Assembly: GCF_002043005.1 (NCBI RefSeq)
Contig: NZ_CP020330.1
Coordinates: 2,746,001-2,810,000 of the forward strand
Length of the DNA: 64,000 nucleotides
Direction of reading: 5' to 3'
Source of the DNA: Martelella mediterranea DSM 17316
GTDB taxonomy: Bacteria; Pseudomonadota; Alphaproteobacteria; Rhizobiales; Rhizobiaceae
Part shown: positions 8,528 through 17,444 of the stretch, one piece after another
Layout: each line of letters starts with the position of its first letter
Position numbering within the stretch: position 1 is the first letter of the stretch
Made by a program: the position numbers and the translations under genes
Notes under the pieces: model-generated
Told to the model about the DNA's origin: nothing
The model's input: the letters and a program-made list of their open reading frames with translations, nothing else
The model's database searches: none

Positions 8528-9574
8528 ATGAACAGCAGACGTACATTTCTCAGGAATGCGGGCCTTGCGACCGCGGCCGGCGCCTCGGCGCTTGCCGCGC
8601 CCGCCGTCGTGCGCGCCCAGAGCAAGATAACCTGGCGGCTCCAGACCTATGCCGGTCCGGCGCTGGCCGAACATGTGGTGAAGGACTGCATCGACAACTT
8701 CAACAAGGCGGCGAACGGCGAGATGGAGATCCAGCTCTTCACCGCCGACCAGCTGGTGCCGACCGGCGAACTGTTCCGCGCCATGCAGGCCGGCACGATC
8801 GATGCCGTTCAGTCCGACGACGATTCGATGAACTCGCCGCTCGATATCAAGGTGTTTGGCGGCTACTTCCCCTTCGCCTCGAAATTCAGCCTCGATGTGC
8901 CGACGCTGTTTTACGAATACGGCCTCGCCGATATATGGGAAAAAGCCTATTCGGAAGTCGGCGTGCAGTGGATCTCCGCCGGCGCCTGGGACCCGTGCAA
9001 CTTCGCCACCGTCAATCCGGTCAAGAGCCTGTCCGATCTCGAAGGCTTGCGCATCTTCACCTTCCCGACGGCGGGCAAGTTCCTGTCGCAGTTCGGCGTC
9101 GTGCCGGTCACGCTGCCATGGGAAGACGTGCAGGTCGCCATGCAGACTGGCGAACTTGACGGCCTGGCATGGTCGGGGATTACCGAGGACTACACGGTCG
9201 GCTGGGCGGATGTGACCAACTACTTCCTGACCAACAATATCTCCGGCGGCTGGTGCGGCTCGTTCTTCGTCAATTCCGACAAATGGGCGGAGGTGCCGGA
9301 GCATCTGAAGGTGCTGTTCCGCATGTGCACGGATAGTTCACACCTGCATCGCCTGCACTGGTATTGGGGCGGCGAGGCGCGGCTTCGCGCCCATGGCGAC
9401 AAGCTGGAACTGACCACCATTCCGGAAGCGGAATGGAAGACGGTCGAGGATGCCGCCGATGCCTTCTGGGACGAGATCGCCGCCGAGACCGACCGCACGG
9501 CGGAAGTGGTCAAGATCCTGAAGCAGTATCAGGCCGACATGAACGCCGCCGGCCCGCCCTACCGCGCCGGTTGA
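8528..9574 (+). CDS. TRAP transporter periplasmic substrate-binding protein (DctP type), Tat signal
   Basis: A 348-residue protein starting with a twin-arginine signal peptide: NSRRTFLRNAG, then a hydrophobic Ala-rich stretch and a cleavage region near VVRAQ. Export in folded form by the Tat system is therefore likely. The mature part has DctP-family blocks: ITWRLQTYAGPALAEHVV, FTADQLVPTGELFRAMQAGT, the conserved DLEGLRI region and the GELDGLAWSG segment. The last two are where family members place the Arg that binds the substrate carboxylate. It lies 90 bp after the large permease, with an AGAGGGAAA ribosome binding site. Confidence 0.92.
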   Translation: MNSRRTFLRNAGLATAAGASALAAPAVVRAQSKITWRLQTYAGPALAEHVVKDCIDNFNKAANGEMEIQLFTADQLVPTGELFRAMQAGTIDAVQSDDDSMNSPLDIKVFGGYFPFASKFSLDVPTLFYEYGLADIWEKAYSEVGVQWISAGAWDPCNFATVNPVKSLSDLEGLRIFTFPTAGKFLSQFGVVPVTLPWEDVQVAMQTGELDGLAWSGITEDYTVGWADVTNYFLTNNISGGWCGSFFVNSDKWAEVPEHLKVLFRMCTDSSHLHRLHWYWGGEARLRAHGDKLELTTIPEAEWKTVEDAADAFWDEIAAETDRTAEVVKILKQYQADMNAAGPPYRAG

Positions 9575-9634
9575 TCGAGGTCGCGGCCGTGAGGCGAGGG
9601 CCTCCGTTCATGACCTCGTCCCTTTCCAGTGTCA

Positions 9635-9706
9635 TGCTCGGGCTTGACCCGAGTATCCAGGCGACACGGAAAACGCTGCCTGGACCCTCGGGTCAAGCCC
9701 GAGGGT
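9635..9706. repeat. Second copy of the rhizobial palindrome pair
   Basis: TGCTCGGG-cttga-CCCGAGTA at 9635-9655 and ACCCTCGGG-tcaag-CCCGAGGGT at 9684-9706 repeat the pair seen at 1516-1621, with the same loops and relative orientation. The 266-bp gap between the TRAP binding protein gene and the glutamine-synthetase-like gene holds these hairpins and, at 9776-9820, a further GATCGTCCGGAGTG...CACTCCGGACGATC-like dyad (TCGTCCGGAGTG at 9787, CTCCGGACGATCG at 9809). No coding potential was seen. The hairpins may lower read-through into the second half of the locus. Confidence 0.7.
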
Positions 9707-9840
9707 GACGCGGAACAAGGGGCGGGGTCGCGAACAACGCAACTACCCGCCCCAGGCCGCCGTCGGCAGCGGCACCATTGACACCGATCGTCCGGAGTGT
9801 TCCTGCTCCGGACGATCGCATGAACCACAGGATAAGCCCG

Positions 9841-11214
9841 ATGAGCGCGGAATACACATTCAACCAACTGAAGAAAGATGTCGCGGACGGCAGCATCGAC
9901 ACCGTTCTCGTCTGCCAGATCGACATGCAGGGCCGCCTGATGGGCAAGCGTTTCACGGGGACGCATTTCGTCGACAGCGCCCACAAGGAGACGCATAGCT
10001 GCAATTACGTTCAGGCGACCGACATGGAGATGCACACCGTCGAAGGCTATGCCGCGACGAGCTGGGCTTCCGGCTATGGCGACTACACCATGACGCCTGA
10101 TCTTTCGACGCTGCGCCGCGTGCCCTGGCTGGAAGGCACGGCGCTGGTGCTGTGCGATGTTTCAGACCACGCCACCCATGCGGATGTCGCCCATTCGCCG
10201 CGCGCGATCCTGAAGAAACAGATCGCCCGGCTGGAAGAGCACGGCTACCGCGCTTTCATGGCGACGGAACTGGAATTCTTCCTGTTCAACCAGACCTTCG
10301 AGAGCGCACAGCAATCCGGCTATCGCGGACTGACCCGCTCCAGCGCCTATAACGAGGACTACCACATTCTCCAGACCACCAAGGAGGAGGATGTGATGCG
10401 CGCGATCCGCAACGGCCTGCAGGGCGCGGGCGTTCCGGTCGAAAACACCAAGGGCGAGGCGGATGCGGGGCAGGCGGAACTGAACGTGCGCTATGCCGAT
10501 GCGCTGACCATGGCCGACCGCCACGTGATCGCCAAGAATGCCTGCAAGGAAATCGCCTGGCAGAAGGGCAAGGCCGTGACCTTCATGGCGAAGTGGAATT
10601 ACGATGCCGCCGGCAATTCCTCGCATGTCCATCAGTCGCTGTGGAGCAAGGACGGCAAGACGCCGCTGTTTTACGATCCCGACGGGCGGTTCGGTATGTC
10701 GAAGCTGATGGAGCATTATGTTGCCGGCCTGCTCGCCCATTCCGCCGAGATCACCTATTTCCTGGCGCCCTATATCAATTCCTACAAGCGCTTCATGGCC
10801 GGCACCTTCGCGCCCACCAAGGCGATCTGGTCGAAGGACAACCGCACGGCCGGCTTCCGCCTTTGCGGCGACCATTCCAAGGGCATCCGCATCGAATGCC
10901 GGGTCGGCGGCGCGGACCTCAATCCCTATCTCGCCTTTGCGGCGCTTCTGGCGGCGGGGCTGGACGGGATCGAAAAGGAAATGACGCTGGAGGAGCCCTA
11001 TGTCGGCGACGCCTATGGCAGCGCCGCCGATGTCCGCGAAATCCCGAAGACCCTGCGCGCAGCGCGCGAGGCCATGAACGGCTCCGACATGCTGCGCGCT
11101 GCCCTCGGCGACGACGTGATCGACCATTACTGCCGGGCGGCGGACTGGGAGCAGGAAGAATATGACCGCCGCATCACCGACTGGGAAGTGGCGCGCGGGT
11201 TCGAGCGCGCCTGA
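9841..11214 (+). CDS. Glutamine-synthetase-family ligase (probable gamma-glutamyl-amide synthetase)
   Basis: A 457-residue protein with the glutamine synthetase N-terminal beta-grasp (about 1-110) and catalytic domains. Catalytic-domain signatures are ATELEFFLF (metal-binding Glu), GEADAGQAELN, NSSHVHQSLW (His), FAPTKAIWSKDNRT (glutamate/ATP-binding Arg region) and ECRVGGADLNPYLA. It lacks the regulatory adenylylation-loop context of true GlnA and resembles the PuuA/IpuC type, which joins glutamate to an amine. The ATG at 9841 with AGGA 8 nt upstream gives the family start; earlier in-frame ATGs at 9778 and 9820 are less likely. Together with the aldehyde and alcohol dehydrogenases that follow, it suggests a glutamylation-dependent catabolic route. 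Confidence 0.82.
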   Translation: MSAEYTFNQLKKDVADGSIDTVLVCQIDMQGRLMGKRFTGTHFVDSAHKETHSCNYVQATDMEMHTVEGYAATSWASGYGDYTMTPDLSTLRRVPWLEGTALVLCDVSDHATHADVAHSPRAILKKQIARLEEHGYRAFMATELEFFLFNQTFESAQQSGYRGLTRSSAYNEDYHILQTTKEEDVMRAIRNGLQGAGVPVENTKGEADAGQAELNVRYADALTMADRHVIAKNACKEIAWQKGKAVTFMAKWNYDAAGNSSHVHQSLWSKDGKTPLFYDPDGRFGMSKLMEHYVAGLLAHSAEITYFLAPYINSYKRFMAGTFAPTKAIWSKDNRTAGFRLCGDHSKGIRIECRVGGADLNPYLAFAALLAAGLDGIEKEMTLEEPYVGDAYGSAADVREIPKTLRAAREAMNGSDMLRAALGDDVIDHYCRAADWEQEEYDRRITDWEVARGFERA

Positions 11215-11265
11215 TCGGAACCGGCGCGACCGAAACGAGATTATCAAGACAACAGGACGATGATC

Positions 11266-12651
11266 ATGACAATGATCCAATGTATTTCGCCGGTCGACGG
11301 ATCGGTTTATGCCGAGCGCGAGGCGCTTTCGGCAGAGGCTGCGAAGGCGGCCATTGCCAGGGCGCGCGCGGCGCAGAAGGCGTGGGCCGCGCGGCCGCTT
11401 TCCGAGCGGATCGCGCTAGTGCAGGCGGGCGTGAAGGCGCTCAACGCCATGAGCGACGAGGTGGTGCAGGAACTGGCCTGGATGATGGGCCGGCCGGTGC
11501 GCTATGGCGGCGAGTTCGGCGGCGTCAACGAGCGCGCGGACCATATGGCGAAGATCGCGGAACAGGCGCTGGCGCCGATCGAGGTCGAGGACAGCGGCAA
11601 TTTTCGCCGTTACATCGCCCGCGAGCCGCATGGCGTCGTCCTCGTCATCGCGCCTTGGAACTACCCCTATCTGACATCGATCAACACCATCGTGCCGGGG
11701 CTGATTGCCGGCAATGCGGTGATCATCAAGCATGCCAGCCAGACGCTGCTGGTCGGCGAGCGGATCGTGAAAGCCTTTGTCTCGGCTGGTATTCCGGAAG
11801 ACCTGTTCCAGAATGTGTTCCTCGATCATGCGACCACCAGCGAATTGATTGCCGCAAAAACCTTTGATTTCATAAACTTCACCGGTTCCGTTGAAGGCGG
11901 TCGTGAAATGGAGCGGGCCGCAGCCGGCACCTTCACCCCGCTCGGGCTGGAGCTTGGGGGCAAGGATCCGGGTTATGTGATGGACGACGCCGATCTCGAC
12001 GCCGCCGTCGCGACACTGATGGATGCGGCGATGTTCAATGCCGGGCAGTGCTGCTGCGGCATCGAGCGCATCTATGTGATAGACAGCCTCTACGACGCTT
12101 TCGTGGAAAAGGCGGTGGCGTTTGCCTCGGCCTACAAGCTCGGCAATCCGCTCGACACCGAAACCACGCTCGGCCCGATGGCGCACAAGCGGTTCGCCGC
12201 CGTGGTGCGCCAGCAGATCGCGGACGCGGTTGCCGCCGGCGCCAAGGCGTTGATCGATCCGGCGCTGTTTCCGCAAGATGACGGCGGCGCCTATCTTGCG
12301 CCGCAGGTGCTTGTCGATGTCGATCACTCGATGAGCGTGATGCGCGAGGAGAGCTTCGGCCCGGTCGTCGGCATCATGAAGGTGTCCTCCGATGAGGAGG
12401 CGCTGGAACTGATGAATGACAGCCAGTACGGGCTGACCGCGTCGCTGTGGACCGAGGATGCCGACCGCGCGGCGGCCTTGGGCGCGCGGATCGAAACCGG
12501 CACGATCTTCATGAACCGCGCCGATTATCTCGATCCCGGCCTGTGCTGGACCGGCTGCAAGAATACCGGACGCGGCGGATCGCTCTCCGTCATCGGTTTC
12601 CACAATCTCACCCGGCCGAAATCCTATCATCTGAAGAAAGTCACGAAATGA
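11266..12651 (+). CDS. Aldehyde dehydrogenase family protein
   Basis: A 461-residue NAD(P)-dependent aldehyde dehydrogenase. Motifs in order are VLVIAPWNYPY (Rossmann entry with the oxyanion Asn), NFTGSVEGGREM (cofactor glycine motif), LELGGKDPGYV (general-base Glu) and NAGQCCCGIER (catalytic Cys region, with three adjacent Cys). EESFGPVVGIM and TIFMNRADYLDPGLCW follow. AGGA at 11254-11257 favours the ATG at 11266; an ATG six bases earlier is too close. Its stop overlaps the start of the iron alcohol dehydrogenase gene (ATGA), so the two are co-translated and probably act in sequence, alcohol to aldehyde to acid. Confidence 0.9.
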   Translation: MTMIQCISPVDGSVYAEREALSAEAAKAAIARARAAQKAWAARPLSERIALVQAGVKALNAMSDEVVQELAWMMGRPVRYGGEFGGVNERADHMAKIAEQALAPIEVEDSGNFRRYIAREPHGVVLVIAPWNYPYLTSINTIVPGLIAGNAVIIKHASQTLLVGERIVKAFVSAGIPEDLFQNVFLDHATTSELIAAKTFDFINFTGSVEGGREMERAAAGTFTPLGLELGGKDPGYVMDDADLDAAVATLMDAAMFNAGQCCCGIERIYVIDSLYDAFVEKAVAFASAYKLGNPLDTETTLGPMAHKRFAAVVRQQIADAVAAGAKALIDPALFPQDDGGAYLAPQVLVDVDHSMSVMREESFGPVVGIMKVSSDEEALELMNDSQYGLTASLWTEDADRAAALGARIETGTIFMNRADYLDPGLCWTGCKNTGRGGSLSVIGFHNLTRPKSYHLKKVTK

Positions 12652-13793
12652 GCCCGAGAGCCAATTGGAGCTATCCGACCGCCATAAAATTCGGCGCAGG
12701 CCGGATCGTCGAACTCGCCGATGCCTGCAACAGCCTCGGCATCAGGCGCCCACTGCTGGTCACCGACAAGGGGCTGGCCGGCCTGCCGATCACGAGACAA
12801 GCGCTGGCGATCCTCGCCGATGGCGGGCTTGAGGCCGGCCTGTTTTCGGAGGTCGATCCCAATCCGAACGAAAACAACCTCGCCGCCGGCGTGAAGGCCT
12901 ATATCGATGGCGGGCATGACGGCGTGATCGCCTTCGGCGGTGGTTCCGGTCTCGATCTCGGCAAGCTGGTAGCAATGATGCCGGGCCAGACCCGTCCGGT
13001 CTGGGATTTCGAGGATATCGGCGACTGGTGGACGCGGGCGGATGCCAGCAAGATCGCGCCGATCATCGCGGTGCCGACCACGGCGGGCACGGGGTCTGAA
13101 GTCGGCCGGGCAGGGGTCCTCACCAATTCCGAAACCCATGTGAAGAAGATCATCTTCCATCCGAAGCTGCTGCCGGGCATCGTCATCTGCGACCCGGAAC
13201 TGACCGTCGGCATGCCGAGGGTGATCACGGCTGGCACCGGGCTCGATGCGCTTGCGCATTGCCTGGAGGCCTATTGCTCGCCGCATTACCACCCGATGTC
13301 GCAGGGGATCGCGCTTGAGGGCATGCGGCTGGTGAAGGACAATCTCCCGCGCGTCTATGCGGATGGCAACGATATCGACGCCCGCGCGGAGATGATGAGC
13401 GCAGCCGCCATGGGCGCCGTCGCCTTCCAGAAGGGGCTCGGCGCGATCCACGCGATCTCCCATCCCATCGGCGCGGTCTACAACACCCACCACGGCATGA
13501 CCAATGCCGTCGTGATGCCGGCCGTGCTTCGGTTCAACCGCGAGGAGATCGAAGGCAGGCTGAAGCTGGCCGCAGATTATCTACAAATTTCAGGTGGTTA
13601 TGAAGGTTTTTACAACTTCGTTCTGGAGTTCAGGTCGGCCCTCCACGTGCCCGACACGCTGTCGGCCATGGGCATCAAGCCGGACCGGATCGATGAACTG
13701 GCCGCAATGGCCATGGAAGACCCGAGCACCGGCGGCAACCCGGTCGCGATGACGCTGGAGAACACCAAAGCGTTGCTCGCCGATTGCTTCTGA
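12648..13793 (+). CDS. Iron-containing alcohol dehydrogenase
   Basis: A 381-residue group III alcohol dehydrogenase. The N-terminal nucleotide-binding part has FGAGRIVELADA, DGVIAFGGGSGLDLGK (GGGSxxD) and VPTTAGTGSEVGRAGV. The C-terminal metal-binding part has GTGLDALAHCLEAYCSPHYH and HPIGAVYNTHHGMTNAV, with the Asp and His residues expected to hold Fe2+ (or Zn2+). The start ATG overlaps the upstream aldehyde dehydrogenase stop as ATGA. It likely oxidises the hydroxyl of the pathway intermediate before the aldehyde dehydrogenase acts; the specific substrate is not readable. Confidence 0.9.
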   Translation: MSPRANWSYPTAIKFGAGRIVELADACNSLGIRRPLLVTDKGLAGLPITRQALAILADGGLEAGLFSEVDPNPNENNLAAGVKAYIDGGHDGVIAFGGGSGLDLGKLVAMMPGQTRPVWDFEDIGDWWTRADASKIAPIIAVPTTAGTGSEVGRAGVLTNSETHVKKIIFHPKLLPGIVICDPELTVGMPRVITAGTGLDALAHCLEAYCSPHYHPMSQGIALEGMRLVKDNLPRVYADGNDIDARAEMMSAAAMGAVAFQKGLGAIHAISHPIGAVYNTHHGMTNAVVMPAVLRFNREEIEGRLKLAADYLQISGGYEGFYNFVLEFRSALHVPDTLSAMGIKPDRIDELAAMAMEDPSTGGNPVAMTLENTKALLADCF

Positions 13794-13813
13794 TCGGCGA
13801 GGCGACGGCCGTA

Positions 13814-14467
13814 TCAGGCTGCCGCCGCCAGTATGGCGTCTTTCGCGTCGTCAAGCTCGGCGCGCACAAGTCCGGTCAGCAGGCGGGGGAGGTTTTCCCG
13901 CTTGCCGGCCAAATCCGCCAGCGCCTCGCCGTCGAGCCCCAGATCGGCGGCTGCGTCCGCCGCCTTGCGATCGATGAAAGGGTAGTATTCCTCCCAGGCG
14001 ACCTGGACCTCGCGGAAGAAGATATCCGCGCCGACCTTGCCAATGCCCTTGAATTGCTGGAGCAACGCTCTTTCCCGCACCGGATCGTTGTCCGCCTCCT
14101 TGCGGAGATTGCGCAGATCGCCCGCGTATCGATCAGTGATGATCTCCGTCGTGTCGGCGATATAGCGGGCGGTGCTCTCGTCATAACGGGCGTAGCCGTT
14201 CTCGTTCAGAACCTTGACGCGTTGCTCCCATGTCGTCGCCGCCATCTTTTCGGGCGTCGTCCAGCCGGCGTCGAAAAGCGCTGCGGCTGCCTGCCGGGCC
14301 TGGTTGGCGTTGATGCGCGCGCTCATCAGCAATGAGCACAGAAGCCATTGATAGAGAGGAGCTGGCGTGTTTTTGCCGACATCGATGCGGAGCGCTTCCG
14401 CGTAGCTCTCGGGATAGCGCTCGAGGATTGCCTTGGCGACCGCCTTCTGTTGTGCCTTGCCGGCCAT
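13814..14467 (-). CDS. HhH-GPD-type DNA glycosylase/endonuclease III-like protein
   Basis: A 217-residue protein resembling the endonuclease III superfamily. An N-terminal helical part (LYQWLLCSLLMSARINANQARQAA) precedes a helix-hairpin-helix, LQQFKGIGKVGADIFFREVQ, at about residues 138-157 and a likely catalytic Asp in YYPFIDRKAAD. The Lys of bifunctional enzymes (GVGRKTA in E. coli Nth) is replaced by Val here (GIGKVGA), and the C-terminal 4Fe-4S Cys cluster is absent. It is therefore probably a monofunctional glycosylase, or inactive. It is a single gene, convergent with the alcohol dehydrogenase gene with 20 bp between them. Confidence 0.65.
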   Translation of the reverse strand: MAGKAQQKAVAKAILERYPESYAEALRIDVGKNTPAPLYQWLLCSLLMSARINANQARQAAAALFDAGWTTPEKMAATTWEQRVKVLNENGYARYDESTARYIADTTEIITDRYAGDLRNLRKEADNDPVRERALLQQFKGIGKVGADIFFREVQVAWEEYYPFIDRKAADAAADLGLDGEALADLAGKRENLPRLLTGLVRAELDDAKDAILAAAA

Positions 14468-14661
14468 GTCTGCCTCCGAACTTGTGCTGTTGCGCTTCTC
14501 ATCCGGTAATGCGTTGTTCCCCGCATGGTTCCCATCATTGCCTTAAGTGGGGTAAACGGTTTAAGGAGGGGCCGCAGGGTGGCGCAAGCGGCGGACCGGT
14601 TATGTCTGGCCGGTACGAATTGCGATAGAACGTCGGCGCCCATCCGGTCGGAGGTTGATAC

Positions 14662-14928
14662 GTGTCGCTGTTTTCCGCGTTTGCCGTTTATTTCGTGATC
14701 TGGTGGATCACCCTGTTCGCCGTGCTGCCGTTCGGCCTCAGGACCCAGGATGAGGCAGGCGACATCGTGCCCGGCACCACGGAGAGCGCCCCGCACAAAT
14801 TCCGTCCCTGGCGCGTGGTGTTATGGACCTCGGCGGTTTCGGCCGTGGTGTTCGCGCTGTGGTGGCTGGTGGTAAAGGAAATCGGCTTTACGCTCGGAGA
14901 CCTCGCCCGCCTGATCGGGCCGGCGTAA
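14662..14928 (+). CDS. DUF1467 family membrane protein
   Basis: An 88-residue protein with two hydrophobic segments (about 1-24 and 53-80) and the conserved FVIWWITLFAVLPFGLRTQDE block and APHKFRPWRVV linker of the DUF1467 family. No function is known. It starts with GTG, preceded by GGAGG at a 7-nt spacing. Its position just upstream of the proS region is typical of alphaproteobacteria. Confidence 0.8.
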   Translation: MSLFSAFAVYFVIWWITLFAVLPFGLRTQDEAGDIVPGTTESAPHKFRPWRVVLWTSAVSAVVFALWWLVVKEIGFTLGDLARLIGPA

Positions 14929-14933
14929 AATAG

Positions 14934-15548
14934 CTAGAATTTATAGCGCAGGAAGGCGCTGCCGAGGCCGTAGTCGAAATCATCGGCCGCCGCGTTGTCC
15001 GTGGAGGCGCCATATTCGATGCGGGCGCCGAGTTCCAGGCCGGTCGGTATGAATTTGACGCTGGTTTCCAGCCCGCCGAACAACGCGCCGGTATCGATAT
15101 CCTCGCTTTGGTAGCCGAAACGCGATGAGCTGGTCTCGACCTCGCCGTAAAGCTGCCGGTAGCCCGCGAACGGGGAGATGGTGAGAACGCCGAGATTGGC
15201 CTTGCCCTGGACATAACCGCCGATCGAGGAGAACCGGGTTTCGCTGGTGCCGGTCCCGTAGCGCTGCGACAGGCTCGCGGACGTGCTGCCGAGGCTCGAA
15301 AACCCGGTGATGCCGGCGCAGATATTGAAGGGACCTTCGCTGCAGATGCCCAGCCGCCCGTCTATGCCCCAGTAGGTGTTGGCGATCAGATCGTCCATCG
15401 CGTCGTCATTCATGTGCAGCATCAGCGCCGCTGGCCCGCCGGAAACGTCGAGATAGAAGAGGTCGGACAACTCCGCCGCGCTGACTTGCGTTGCCGTGGC
15501 GAGAGGGATGGCGACAGAAAGAAGGGCGACGTGCGGAAAACGGCTCAA
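14934..15548 (-). CDS. Small outer-membrane beta-barrel protein
   Basis: A protein of about 204 residues with an export signal (FPHVALLSVAIPLATATQVSA). After it come alternating hydrophobic/polar segments with many Gly, Tyr and Ser residues and a C-terminal FLRYKF ending in Phe, as expected for a Bam-inserted barrel. Short repeated strands such as SFAGYRQLYGEVET-like segments support an 8-stranded porin-like fold. No ATG stands at a sensible place; a TTG at 15548 with GAGG 8 nt upstream puts the signal peptide at the N terminus and is my choice, though the frame runs open to 15746. The family was not recognised more precisely. Confidence 0.6.
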   Translation of the reverse strand: MSRFPHVALLSVAIPLATATQVSAAELSDLFYLDVSGGPAALMLHMNDDAMDDLIANTYWGIDGRLGICSEGPFNICAGITGFSSLGSTSASLSQRYGTGTSETRFSSIGGYVQGKANLGVLTISPFAGYRQLYGEVETSSSRFGYQSEDIDTGALFGGLETSVKFIPTGLELGARIEYGASTDNAAADDFDYGLGSAFLRYKF

Positions 15549-15675
15549 AACGGGGCCTCGACAGGATGATGGAACCGTTCTTGTCGTGCAGGCGCCGGGC
15601 AGGGTCAAGGACGCGCCGCAACTTCCCGTTGCGGTGGTCAACAAAGGCTTAAGGGGAGTCCGGTTTCTGAAAGCC

Positions 15676-15703
15676 AAAAAAAAACAAGGCCGAAGGCCCT
15701 GTT
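15676..15703 (-). terminator. Rho-independent terminator read on the minus strand
   Basis: On the minus strand the sequence is AACAGGGCC-ttc-GGCCTTGTT followed by nine T residues: a strong intrinsic terminator with one mismatch in the stem. It lies upstream of the barrel gene, on the same strand, and no coding gene precedes it. It therefore either ends a short non-coding transcript or attenuates expression of the barrel gene. Confidence 0.75.
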
Positions 15704-15800
15704 TTTCAAGTATCGCGTGATCCGTTCCGTTGCCGGGGCTGCGCAAAGCGCGCCAAGATCGATCCTCCCAAGACTTTACCGCGAATAAAAGGCAAAGATT
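15676..15800 (-). ncRNA. Candidate small RNA or attenuated leader
   Basis: Transcription on the minus strand toward the terminator at 15676-15703 would produce a short RNA without an open frame. It would contain a GGC-GCGC-ttt-GCGC-AGCC hairpin (about 15734-15752) and a single-stranded CUUGGGAGGAUC stretch. The transcription start is not known, so the upstream boundary is a guess. The rest of the 554-bp gap 15549-16102 is AT-rich on its right side and contains only the presumed proS promoter, with TTGACA at 15939. I could not assign the RNA to a known family. Confidence 0.3.
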
Positions 15801-16102
15801 TAAGCTCCCTGCCTGTTTTATGGGCTCAACCTAGCCCAATGATTGGGCCTTGTCATCTCTTATTTTGCATTTTTGCGACAGTGGGAGAAGTTTTTACGTT
15901 TGACAAACAGGTTTGTGCATTCTGCAACGTTACAAGTAGTTGACATTTTTCAACCCCTTCCTAAGGCGGCCATCAAATCACCCTTTTGCGGGCGCGCATC
16001 CCCGCTTTGCTTCTCGTTCGCAACCCGTTAAAAGGGGCCGGAACAAACCAGATTTGCCCCATGATTCCCGACTGAACGGGATAAGCCAGAAAGCAGATTG
16101 TC

Positions 16103-17431
16103 ATGCGTCTTTCCCGTTATTTTCTGCCGATCCTGAAGGAGAATCCCAAGGAGGCGGAGATCGTCTCGCACCGATTGATGTTGCGCGCCGGCATGGTGCG
16201 CCAGCATTCGCAGGGCATTTACTCCTGGCTGCCGCTTGGCAAGCGCGTGCTCGACAAGGTCAACCGCATCATCCGCGAGGAGCAGGACCGCTCCGGCGCG
16301 GTGGAGCTGCTGATGCCCACCATGCAGTCCGCCGATCTGTGGATGGAAAGCGGCCGCTACGAGGCCTATGGCAAGGAAATGCTGCGGATCACCGACCGTC
16401 AGGACCGGGCAATGCTGTTCGGCCCCACCAATGAGGAAATGATCACGGAGATTTTCCGCTCCTATATCAAGTCCTACAAGCACCTGCCGCTCAACCTCTA
16501 CCACATCCAGTGGAAGTTCCGCGATGAGATCCGGCCGCGCTTCGGCACCATGCGCTCGCGCGAATTCATGATGAAGGATGCTTATTCCTTCGATCTGACT
16601 CTGGAAGGCGCAGAGCATTCCTACCGCAAGATGTTCGCCGCCTATCTGAGAACCTTCGACCGTCTCGGCCTGCGCGCGATCCCGATGCGCGCCGATACCG
16701 GCCCGATCGGCGGCAATCTCAGCCATGAATTCATCATTCTGGCCGAGACCGGCGAATCGGAAGTGTTCTGCCACCGCGACTTCGTCAATTTCGACATTCC
16801 GCCCGCCGATCTCGATTTCGATAGCGTCGATGCGCTGAAGGGCATTTTCGACAAGTGGACGTCTCTCTATGCGGCGACCGACGAGATGCATGATGCCGCC
16901 GCCTTCGACGCGCTGCCGGAGGGGGAGCGCCTGTCCGCGCGCGGCATCGAGGTCGGCCACATCTTCTATTTCGGCACCAAATATTCCGAGCCCATGGGCG
17001 CCAAGGTGCAGGGGCCGGACGGCAAGGAGCACCCCGTCCACATGGGCTCCTACGGTATTGGCCCGACGCGCCTTGTTCCCGCCATCATCGAAGCCTCCCA
17101 TGACGAGAACGGCATCATCTGGCCGGATTCGGTGGCGCCGTTCGATGCGGTGATCATCAACATGAAGGCGGGTGACGCGGCCTGTGACGGGGTCTGCGAG
17201 AAACTCTACGAGGCCTTGCAGAATGCCGGCCTGGACGTGCTCTACGACGATACCGACGAACGCGCCGGGGGCAAGTTCGCGACCGCCGACCTGATCGGCG
17301 TTCCGAGCCAGGTTGTCGTCGGCCCGCGCGGCGTCGCCAATGGCGAGGTCGAACTCAAGGACCGCAAGACCGGCGCGCGCGAAGCCATGACGGTGGAAGC
17401 CGCGATCGCAAAGCTCACCAACGGGCGCTGA
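16103..17431 (+). CDS. proS: Prolyl-tRNA synthetase (short, class II)
   Basis: A 442-residue class II synthetase that charges tRNA-Pro. Motif 1 lies around [19 protein letters not shown], motif 2 in the [25 protein letters not shown] region, and motif 3 around [15 protein letters not shown]. An anticodon-binding domain of about 95 residues follows at the end. The length of about 440 shows the alphaproteobacterial short form without the inserted editing domain found in E. coli ProS. It is followed after 13 bp by the lolC-type gene. Confidence 0.95.
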   Translation: MRLSRYFLPILKENPKEAEIVSHRLMLRAGMVRQHSQGIYSWLPLGKRVLDKVNRIIREEQDRSGAVELLMPTMQSADLWMESGRYEAYGKEMLRITDRQDRAMLFGPTNEEMITEIFRSYIKSYKHLPLNLYHIQWKFRDEIRPRFGTMRSREFMMKDAYSFDLTLEGAEHSYRKMFAAYLRTFDRLGLRAIPMRADTGPIGGNLSHEFIILAETGESEVFCHRDFVNFDIPPADLDFDSVDALKGIFDKWTSLYAATDEMHDAAAFDALPEGERLSARGIEVGHIFYFGTKYSEPMGAKVQGPDGKEHPVHMGSYGIGPTRLVPAIIEASHDENGIIWPDSVAPFDAVIINMKAGDAACDGVCEKLYEALQNAGLDVLYDDTDERAGGKFATADLIGVPSQVVVGPRGVANGEVELKDRKTGAREAMTVEAAIAKLTNGR

Positions 17432-17444
17432 GGAGAACGGATTG

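Noticed and set aside
15939..15966. TTGACA at 15939 with a downstream box as proS promoter
   Set aside because: The -35 is good, but no convincing CTATAT-type -10 at 16-18 bp was seen; noted but not listed as a separate feature.
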